From contig JAUICS010000012.1 of the NCBI GenBank assembly GCA_030427765.1, forward strand, positions 1-13,144: DNA of 13,144 bases, written 5' to 3'. Source of the DNA: Alphaproteobacteria bacterium. GTDB taxonomy: Bacteria; Pseudomonadota; Alphaproteobacteria; Micavibrionales; Micavibrionaceae. Position numbers and translations under genes: made by a program. This document shows positions 7,885 through 13,144 of this stretch, in pieces; the stretch's first letter is position 1, and every line of letters begins with the position of its first letter. The notes beneath the pieces were generated by a model. That model made no database searches and was not told the DNA's origin. It worked only from the letters and a program-made list of their open reading frames with translations.

Positions 7885-8000
7885 GATTTATTTGGCGGGT
7901 TTTACGGCAAAAAATTAATTTGAATTATCCATTTATGATAATCACGCGGACTTACTTTTGCCAGCAAGATTCGCCAAACATGCCAGTTGTTAACAGGGTT

Positions 8001-8777
8001 TTATGCCGCTAGATCAAGTACGATCGGTGTATGGTCCGATGGTTTTTCGAGTGCACGCGGCTCCTTGTCGATCCAGCATCCATCCATCATATCGGCGCAT
8101 GACGGCGATAAAAGAAAGTGATCGATACGGATACCCGCGTTGCGTTGCCATGCCCCGGCCTGATAATCCCAGAACGTATACGATTGTGCCTGATTGTTAT
8201 TCACACGGAACGCATCACACATGCCCAAATTCAGTATTTTGCGATACGCCGCATGCGTTTCCGGACGAAAAAGCGCATCCCCCAGCCACGCCTGCGGATC
8301 ATGGCAATCATCATTGGCCGGAATGACATTAAAATCCCCGCCAATCAGGAAAGATTGTGATGTTTTCCGTAGATCCTTCACGCGAGTGTAAAGACGTTCC
8401 ATCCATTTGAGTTTGTATGGGTATTTTTCTGTGTCGACAGGGTTGCCATTCGGCAAATATATGTTGATCAATGTGATGTCTTTGAACGCTAGCTCAAGAT
8501 AACGCGCTTCCTCATCCCCATCATCACCGGCAAGCTTATCCGACACCATTTTAACATCATCGTGCCATTCGGATTTATAAAGCGTAGCAACACCGTTACG
8601 TGCCTTTTGATTCACGTAATGTGAACCGTATCCGATAGCACGAAAATCCTCTTCTGGAAAATCCATCCCTTTGAGTTCCTGCAACATCAAAAAGTCGGGT
8701 TTGTGTTTTTGCAGCCAATCCTGAACATGCCCGTTACGGACCTTGATTGAATTGACGTTCCAAGATGCAATGCGCAT
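8001..8777 (-). CDS. xthA: Exodeoxyribonuclease III
   Basis: This 258-residue cytoplasmic protein is a DNA repair enzyme of the exonuclease III / AP endonuclease family. It would cut DNA at abasic sites and remove nucleotides from 3' ends. Family motifs occur in order: RIASWNVNS with Asn7, LMLQELKG with metal-binding Glu34, RNGVATLYK, NIYLPNG with Tyr107, GGDFNVIP with Asp148 and Asn150, RIDHFLLSP with Asp219, and SDHTPIVLDL with Asp248 and catalytic His249. Length is normal (about 255-270). The ATG start has AGGA nine bases upstream (minus-strand reading of 8787-8790). It lies 36 bases downstream of erpA on the same strand, so the two are probably co-transcribed, a pairing often seen in Alphaproteobacteria. 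A duplicated 15-bp unit fills the gap. Confidence 0.96.
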   Translation of the reverse strand: MRIASWNVNSIKVRNGHVQDWLQKHKPDFLMLQELKGMDFPEEDFRAIGYGSHYVNQKARNGVATLYKSEWHDDVKMVSDKLAGDDGDEEARYLELAFKDITLINIYLPNGNPVDTEKYPYKLKWMERLYTRVKDLRKTSQSFLIGGDFNVIPANDDCHDPQAWLGDALFRPETHAAYRKILNLGMCDAFRVNNNQAQSYTFWDYQAGAWQRNAGIRIDHFLLSPSCADMMDGCWIDKEPRALEKPSDHTPIVLDLAA

Positions 8778-8788
8778 AGATGTTAATC

Positions 8789-8818
8789 CTGATGTATATT
8801 ACACTGATGTATATTACA
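8789..8818. repeat. 15-bp tandem repeat between erpA and xthA
   Basis: CTGATGTATATTACA is perfectly repeated at 8789-8803 and 8804-8818. The second copy contains the erpA stop codon (8814-8816), and the first reaches the xthA ribosome site (8787-8790). One reading is that the erpA 3' end was duplicated. Confidence 0.95.
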
Positions 8819-9179
8819 GCGTGAACGAATGGCCGCAGCCACAACCCGCCATGGCGTTTGGATTTGTAATTTTGAAGTCCGATCCGATCATGCCTTCGAC
8901 AAAATCAATTTTGGCCCCGCCCATCATACCAAGCGACATTGTATCGATAACGACCGCGCCGCCAAACACAACGTCATCGTCATGAATGTCATCATCAAAT
9001 GAAAATTTATATTCAAAACCGGAACAGCCACCGGCCTGCACCTCAATCCGCAAATTGAGCTTATCGTTAGATTCTTTCGTCCGGTGCGCCTCAACACGTT
9101 TTACCGTACTGTCCGTTACGGTTACCTGTGGATTTGCGTCATCATTTGCGTTTGCGTCGCCCTTTTCGTCCATATTCAT
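8814..9179 (-). CDS. erpA: A-type iron-sulfur cluster carrier, ErpA-like
   Basis: This is a HesB/IscA-family carrier that hands iron-sulfur clusters to target proteins in the cytoplasm. It shows the three cluster-binding cysteines: one in AGGCSGFEYKF and two in the C-terminal CGCGHSF. IDTMSLGMMGGAKIDFVEGMIGSDFKITNPNA between them is the family pattern and is closest to ErpA. The frame is open to a GTG at 9198-9200. I prefer the ATG at 9177-9179, and another ATG at 9171-9173 is also possible. None has a clear ribosome site. The first residues are a short acidic extension (DEKGDANANDDANPQ) ahead of the fold. The gene diverges from dgt with about 63 bases between starts and precedes xthA on the same strand. 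SufA or IscA is a less likely name. Confidence 0.88.
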   Translation of the reverse strand: MNMDEKGDANANDDANPQVTVTDSTVKRVEAHRTKESNDKLNLRIEVQAGGCSGFEYKFSFDDDIHDDDVVFGGAVVIDTMSLGMMGGAKIDFVEGMIGSDFKITNPNAMAGCGCGHSFTL

Positions 9180-9182
9180 GGT

Positions 9183-9212
9183 ATTATATCCAATAATCAC
9201 TTACATTTTAAA
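9183..9212 (-). promoter_or_regulatory. Candidate promoter for erpA-xthA
   Basis: On the minus strand, TTTAAA (9207-9212) and a perfect TATAAT (9183-9188) are separated by 18 bases. Transcription would begin near 9176, inside or just before the candidate ATG codons, implying a nearly leaderless mRNA starting at the ATG at 9173. The -35 match is weak. Confidence 0.35.
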
Positions 9213-9242
9213 CGGCATATAAAAGTTATATTGGGTTTTACC

Positions 9243-10475
9243 ATGGCTTCGCAAGAATCAACACAGCGCATTGTTAAACAAAATCCATCATACAACTACT
9301 GCGCTTTACCCCTCACGGCCTATGCAACCAATCCCGAGGAAAGCCGCGGTCGATTGCATGAGGAAGATGCAAGCCAGTCCCGCACGTGTTTCCAGCGTGA
9401 CCGCGACCGTATCATTCACTGCAGCGCATTTCGCCGCCTGAAATATAAAACACAGGTATTTGTTTACCATCAGGGCGATCATTACAGAACCCGTCTTAGT
9501 CATACTCTTGAGGTATCACAGATAGCGCGCAGTCTGGCACGCGCCCTTCTGGTTAATGAGGATCTGGCCGAAACCATCGCGCTTGCCCATGATTTGGGAC
9601 ACACGCCGTTTGCACATATCGGAGAGATCTACTTGCAGGAATGTATGAGTGATTTCGGCGGATTTGACCATAATGACCAGTCATTACGTGTACTCACGGT
9701 GCTGGAGCATAAATATCCGCGCTGGATCGGCCTGAACATGACGATTGAGACGCTGGCCGGCGTTATTAAACACAACGGCCCCATTACGGACACATCACTG
9801 CCATATACGCTGAATGCATTCCAAAAGGACAACAAGTTTGACTTGTCCGTCTACGCATCTGTCGAGGCGCAAATTGCGGCACTTGCGGATGACATTGCAT
9901 ACAACAACCACGATGTTGAAGACGGGCTGCAGGCCGGTATGTTTACGCTTGAGGACCTGAAAACCATTCCGCTTATGAAAGACCTGATTATCAAAACACG
10001 CACAACATACCCCGACATATCCGAAAAAATCCTGGTGCAGGAAATAATCCGCGAGATGATTGGAAAAATGGTGCGTGATGTTCTTGATGAAACGGAACGC
10101 CGTATTCATGACCTCGGCCCGCAGACAATTCAGGATATTGTGAACCATAACGCGCCGGTTGTTCAATTCTCGCCCGAGATGTTTGAAACCGTGCAAATGA
10201 TGCGTAAATTCCTTTATGAACGTATGTACCGTCATTACACGGTCGAGCGCATACGTCTGAAGGTTAAAACCATCATCAAGGATATGTTTGGCGTCTTTCT
10301 GGATGATTACAAATTATTGCCCGATAACTGGCAACGTAAAGTCGAGGATGCGGGTGGCATAGAAAACGATATGAACCGCGCCCGCGTTGTCTGCGACTAC
10401 ATCGCGGGCATGACCGACCGGTACGCAATATTGGAACATGAACGCCTGTTTGAACTCCACCGCTGGGCAAAGTAA
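9243..10475 (+). CDS. dgt: Deoxyguanosinetriphosphate triphosphohydrolase-like protein
   Basis: This 410-residue HD-domain enzyme of the dGTPase type-2 family is expected to hydrolyse dNTPs to deoxynucleosides and triphosphate, controlling nucleotide pools. Conserved blocks run SRGRLHEEDASQSRTCFQRD, RDRIIHCSAFRRLKYKTQVFV, GDHYRTRLSHTLEVSQIAR (His87), LAHDLGHTPFAHIGE (His116-Asp117), DHNDQSLRVL and ALADDIAYNNHDVEDG (Asp216/217). Together these give the H...HD...D metal site. Many relatives have PFGH where this one has PFAH. The C-terminal FLYERMYRH and VCDYIAGMTDRYA also fit. The start is the ATG at 9243 because MASQESTQ leads directly into the family N-terminus. The frame upstream is antisense to erpA. 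No strong ribosome site is seen. In many alphaproteobacteria argS follows this gene, but here it does not. Confidence 0.95.
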   Translation: MASQESTQRIVKQNPSYNYCALPLTAYATNPEESRGRLHEEDASQSRTCFQRDRDRIIHCSAFRRLKYKTQVFVYHQGDHYRTRLSHTLEVSQIARSLARALLVNEDLAETIALAHDLGHTPFAHIGEIYLQECMSDFGGFDHNDQSLRVLTVLEHKYPRWIGLNMTIETLAGVIKHNGPITDTSLPYTLNAFQKDNKFDLSVYASVEAQIAALADDIAYNNHDVEDGLQAGMFTLEDLKTIPLMKDLIIKTRTTYPDISEKILVQEIIREMIGKMVRDVLDETERRIHDLGPQTIQDIVNHNAPVVQFSPEMFETVQMMRKFLYERMYRHYTVERIRLKVKTIIKDMFGVFLDDYKLLPDNWQRKVEDAGGIENDMNRARVVCDYIAGMTDRYAILEHERLFELHRWAK

Positions 10476-10480
10476 AAACG

Positions 10481-10510
10481 AAACCTATATATTTTTGGGA
10501 GGATAGGTTT
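10481..10510. other. Inverted repeat between dgt and the SPOR gene
   Basis: AAACCTAT (10481-10488) pairs perfectly with ATAGGTTT (10503-10510) around a 14-base loop containing TTTTTGGGAGG. It starts 5 bases after the dgt stop and could be a weak transcription terminator or an mRNA-end structure. There is no downstream T-run, and the stem is AT-rich. The rest of the 90-base gap shows nothing clear. Confidence 0.5.
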
Positions 10511-10565
10511 TACCTTCCATAACTTTTTACTTGTTTCACACCTCAAGATTTTCTACGATTTCATT

Positions 10566-11549
10566 ATGCAAAAATATGACAATTTTGATGACCCACGATA
10601 CCAGAACCGTGCACAGGATACAGATGACACGCCGCGCGTAGCGATGCCGCAATTCAAATTGCGCTATGTGGCGGGAATACTTGTTGCGCTTGTCATCGCC
10701 TACAGTCTTTGGTCACTGACCGGTGAAGCGGTTAAAAAGACATTCAGCAGCAAGGTTGCCTACGTCCCTACAATTAAGGCCGAACCAATATCATACCGGA
10801 AACGTCCGGATGATCCGGGCGGAATGGATATTCCATATCAGGACAGTACAATTTTCAAAAGTGATGCCGATGACGGGAAAATTGAAAACCTGTTTGATAT
10901 TACCGAGGACACACAATCACGTGCCGCACCGAACAACAATGACACGGCATCCAGCTTCCCCCCGACACCAAAACCGATCGAAAATATTGTTGCCAGTAGC
11001 CCTAACGCCATTCCGCTTGATAAAATCGACGAAGAAGAAAAAAAACAGGCTGTGTTAAGCAGGCTCCCGAAGCAGACGCATAATATTCCGGAGCCAGAAC
11101 ACACAAAACAAGCCACAGCTAAAACGCCGGCTAAACAAGAGCCGGCTAAACAAGAAAATGTAGCCACCGCGCCAAAGCCGAATATCGTAATTGGTGACAA
11201 AATTGTCACATCGAAGCCGGAGACAAAACCGGATGTCTTAAAGAAAGCGGCGAGCACAGAACCTGCGGCAGGATCACAAGCTGCACGAGCCATTCAGGAA
11301 GGATATTACATCCAGCTTAGCAGTGTCCGTGATAAATCACGCGCATCCGCAGAATGGGCCAGTTTGCGTAAAAAATATTCCCCGCTATTTAACACTTCGG
11401 ATTTCCGTGTGCAGACAATTGATCTGGCCGCAAAAGGAACGTTCCACCGTTTACAGGCCGGTCCGTTTACCAAAGAAAAAGCATACTCAGTATGCAAATC
11501 GGTTAAAAACATGGCCGGTAATGGAGGATGTTTTGTCGTGGCTCCCTAA
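10566..11549 (+). CDS. SPOR-domain inner-membrane protein
   Basis: This 327-residue protein has a cytoplasmic N-terminus (1-33), one membrane helix (about 34-51) and a long low-complexity periplasmic stretch rich in Pro, Lys, Thr and Ala (about 60-245). A SPOR domain closes it (about 246-327: GYYIQLSSVRDKSRAS, FRVQTIDLAAKGTFHRLQAGPF, CKSVKNMAGNGGCFVV). SPOR domains bind glycan strands lacking stem peptides, which accumulate at the division septum, so a role at the division site is expected from the family. The linker includes PAKQE repeated twice. The gene overlaps nagZ by 17 bases when nagZ is started at TTG, and the nagZ ribosome site lies in its last codons. This suggests co-translation with peptidoglycan recycling. 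The ATG at 10566 has no strong ribosome site. FtsN-like roles are possible, but identity with FtsN is not shown. Confidence 0.88.
   Translation: MQKYDNFDDPRYQNRAQDTDDTPRVAMPQFKLRYVAGILVALVIAYSLWSLTGEAVKKTFSSKVAYVPTIKAEPISYRKRPDDPGGMDIPYQDSTIFKSDADDGKIENLFDITEDTQSRAAPNNNDTASSFPPTPKPIENIVASSPNAIPLDKIDEEEKKQAVLSRLPKQTHNIPEPEHTKQATAKTPAKQEPAKQENVATAPKPNIVIGDKIVTSKPETKPDVLKKAASTEPAAGSQAARAIQEGYYIQLSSVRDKSRASAEWASLRKKYSPLFNTSDFRVQTIDLAAKGTFHRLQAGPFTKEKAYSVCKSVKNMAGNGGCFVVAP
11126..11155 (+). repeat. 15-bp tandem repeat in SPOR-protein linker
   Basis: GCCGGCTAAACAAGA is perfectly repeated at 11126-11140 and 11141-11155, encoding PAKQE twice in the periplasmic linker of the SPOR protein. Confidence 0.95.
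11523..11527 (+). promoter_or_regulatory. Ribosome binding site deciding the nagZ TTG start
   Basis: GGAGG at 11523-11527 is followed by five bases and then TTG (11533-11535), which is in the nagZ frame. The ATG at 11521 in the same frame overlaps this site and has no ribosome site of its own, so TTG is the better start. Confidence 0.65.
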
Positions 11550-12504
11550 CGACAATACGCCGCCGCGTGCCTGCTTATTTTCTGTTGAATCTACCGTTCT
11601 TAATGATGATGAGAAAGACCTGTTCGCGCGGTTCAATCCACTCGGTTTTATTCTATTCAAACGCAATATTGATACGCCGCAACAGGTTAATGCACTTACC
11701 GCATCCCTTAGAGAGGTCATCGGCCGCGATTGCCCAATCCTAATTGATCAGGAAGGCGGACGCGTTGCGCGGTTAAAACCGCCGCACTGGCATAAAGTTG
11801 ATACGGCAGAAATCCTGTCACAAAATCCAGATAAGCTGAAACAAGCGATGCAGAATATTGCGAATGATTTAAACGGGTGCGGTATTAATGTGAACTGCGC
11901 CCCCGTGCTGGATATTCGCCAGGATGATACACACGATGCAATCGGTGATCGTGCCTTTGGTTACGATGCGGAAGATGTTGCAGCATGCGGGGATTGTGTT
12001 TGCCGGACTTTCCTTGATAACGGTATCGTACCGGTCATCAAACATATGCCGGGGCATGGCCGCGCAACTGTTGATAGTCATTATGACCTGCCGCACGTTA
12101 CAGAGCTCTTAGACGAATTAATTGGGCATGACTTTAAGCCGTTTCGGGATATTGCACACAAACCATACGCCGACCGGATATGGGGCATGAGCGCACATGT
12201 TATTTACGAATCAATAGACAATACGCACCCTGCATCGGCATCGGCCTCGATAACATCGGATATAATACGCAAAAACATTGGTTTTTCGGGGTTTTTGGTA
12301 TCTGACGACCTTGACATGGCCGGATTATCGCAATATGGCGATATATGTGGCCGCGCAAGCGCCATATTACATGCCGGTCTGGATTGTGCGCTTTATTGCT
12401 CTGGAAAATTTGACGATATGCTTGCGCTTGAAAAAACCATACCGCATTTATCGGATGACGCTTGCGTCCGACTGGAAAAAACAGAATTAAAGAAAGTCGC
12501 CTAA
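11533..12504 (+). CDS. nagZ: Beta-N-acetylhexosaminidase (glycoside hydrolase family 3)
   Basis: This 323-residue cytoplasmic enzyme of glycoside hydrolase family 3 removes N-acetylglucosamine from anhydro-muropeptides during peptidoglycan recycling. Motifs in order are FNPLGFILFKRNI, LIDQEGGRVARL (Asp72), NCAPVLDI, IGDRAFGYD, VIKHMPGHGRATVDSHYDLP (Lys170, His171, Asp181, catalytic His183), GMSAHVIYE, and FLVSDDLDMAGL with the likely nucleophile Asp258. Length is slightly short but normal for the single-domain alphaproteobacterial type. The start is TTG at 11533, preceded by GGAGG. An in-frame ATG at 11521 would add four residues. The frame stays open further upstream but there it overlaps the SPOR gene. 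The gene overlaps the SPOR gene by 17 bases and is 5 bases ahead of scpA, so all three are likely one operon. Confidence 0.94.
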   Translation: MSWLPNDNTPPRACLFSVESTVLNDDEKDLFARFNPLGFILFKRNIDTPQQVNALTASLREVIGRDCPILIDQEGGRVARLKPPHWHKVDTAEILSQNPDKLKQAMQNIANDLNGCGINVNCAPVLDIRQDDTHDAIGDRAFGYDAEDVAACGDCVCRTFLDNGIVPVIKHMPGHGRATVDSHYDLPHVTELLDELIGHDFKPFRDIAHKPYADRIWGMSAHVIYESIDNTHPASASASITSDIIRKNIGFSGFLVSDDLDMAGLSQYGDICGRASAILHAGLDCALYCSGKFDDMLALEKTIPHLSDDACVRLEKTELKKVA

Positions 12505-12509
12505 AACAA

Positions 12510-13144
12510 ATGGCTGATGATACGACAGCACAGCAAACTTCGTTTGAGGAAGATCCACCAAAGGATCCGGCACATGATGCCGATTCCCTGGATGCGCTTA
12601 TCCTCAGGTTAGATGGATTTGAAGGGCCGATTGACCTGCTTCTCCAGCTTGCCCGCACACAAAAGGTTGATCTCGCCCAAATATCGATTTTGCAACTTGT
12701 GCATCAATATCTTGAATTTGTCGAACTGACACGCAAGAAAAATCTGGACCTTGCGGCAGAATATCTGGTCATGGCGGCGTGGCTCACCTACTTAAAATCA
12801 AAACTGCTTATCCCCGAACAGGACACAGAAGATGATGAACCAAGTAGCGAGGATGTAGCCGCGGCATTGACGTATCAATTACGACGGTTAGAAGCCATGC
12901 AAAAGGCAGCAGAAGAATTTAAAAATTGCCGCCAGATTGGCCGTGATGTTTTCAAACGCGGATACATAGAACGGCCGAAGCAACAGCAGCAGATTACATA
13001 CAAAACCAGTTTATATGACTTGCTGAAATCTTACGGGGATATGCACCGCCGAAATAATCCGGTTCCATATAAACCCAAAAATTATAATTTATGGTCAATG
13101 GATCGGGCGCATGAGGCACTGACGAACATGCTAGGTGCCTTGCC
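12510..13144 (+). CDS. scpA: Segregation and condensation protein A, 3' end missing
   Basis: This is the open 5' part of a gene that runs off the window, with about 211 codons present. It begins at the ATG at 12510, five bases after the nagZ stop. After a hydrophilic, acidic N-terminus of about 27 residues come LRLDGFEGPIDLLLQLARTQKVDLAQISILQLVHQYLEF and AAEYLVMAAWLTYLKSKLLIPE. These are hallmark blocks of ScpA, the kleisin that bridges the two heads of SMC and binds ScpB in the bacterial condensin complex. The middle part (ALTYQLRRLEAMQKAAE, then KTSLYDLLKSYGDMHRR) also fits. The C-terminal winged-helix part that contacts SMC lies beyond the window. In alphaproteobacteria scpB usually follows. 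No strong ribosome site is visible, so coupling to nagZ is likely. Confidence 0.93.
   Translation, partial: MADDTTAQQTSFEEDPPKDPAHDADSLDALILRLDGFEGPIDLLLQLARTQKVDLAQISILQLVHQYLEFVELTRKKNLDLAAEYLVMAAWLTYLKSKLLIPEQDTEDDEPSSEDVAAALTYQLRRLEAMQKAAEEFKNCRQIGRDVFKRGYIERPKQQQQITYKTSLYDLLKSYGDMHRRNNPVPYKPKNYNLWSMDRAHEALTNMLGAL

Noticed and set aside
7885..8000. Promoter or terminator in the gap between xthA and the lipoprotein gene
   Set aside because: I found no hairpin with a T-run and no clear -35/-10 pair on the minus strand in these 116 bases, so nothing is claimed.
9084..9242. Longer N-terminus for dgt
   Set aside because: The open frame upstream of 9243 is antisense to erpA and encodes an unrelated Cys/Val/Ile-rich stretch, while the family N-terminus begins right after the ATG at 9243.

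Overview
The window looks like a core chromosomal segment of an alphaproteobacterium with moderate GC content. The evidence is gene content and order. An erpA-type iron-sulfur carrier and xthA lie on one strand and diverge from dgt, and a SPOR-domain protein, nagZ and scpA follow in a tight cluster. A DUF1223 protein, a DUF4864-like protein and a short HNH endonuclease of the kind common in this class are also present. The genus cannot be fixed from sequence alone. I see no rRNA, tRNA, CRISPR array, transposase or phage gene.

Layout. Positions 37-656 hold a broken phospholipase/carboxylesterase-family hydrolase, with an internal deletion and frameshift. A stem-loop and a good sigma70-type promoter (745-772) precede an HNH endonuclease (847-1446), whose last codons also form an intrinsic-terminator-like hairpin. 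A convergent gene on the minus strand (1463-2398) encodes an exported DUF1223 thioredoxin-like protein. Its TTG start overlaps the 5' end of a divergent exported DUF4864-like protein (2376-2906). Positions 3049-6561 encode a 1170-residue hybrid sensor kinase: 7TMR-DISM sensor, HisKA, HATPase, REC, long linker, HPt. It converges on a minus-strand lipoprotein alpha/beta hydrolase (6628-7884) that carries Asp where the nucleophile Ser is expected and has a long Gln/Met/Pro-rich tail. On the minus strand follow xthA (8001-8777) and its upstream neighbour erpA (8814 to about 9179). On the plus strand come dgt (9243-10475), a SPOR-domain membrane protein (10566-11549), nagZ (11533-12504) and the 5' part of scpA (12510 to the window end).

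How they work together. SPOR protein, nagZ and scpA are closely spaced or overlapping and probably form one operon linking septal peptidoglycan, cell-wall recycling and chromosome segregation. erpA and xthA probably form a two-gene operon. The hybrid kinase is a complete multi-step phosphorelay in one polypeptide, but no DNA-binding response regulator is present, so its output partner must lie elsewhere.

Unusual points. The lipoprotein hydrolase has an Asp in place of Ser at the nucleophile elbow. Short tandem duplications of about 15-17 bp recur across the window, both inside genes and between them. A terminator-like hairpin is built from codons of the HNH gene. argS, commonly found between dgt and the SPOR gene in this class, is absent here. 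No clearly new multi-gene system is visible. No stretch longer than 300 bases lacks a gene.
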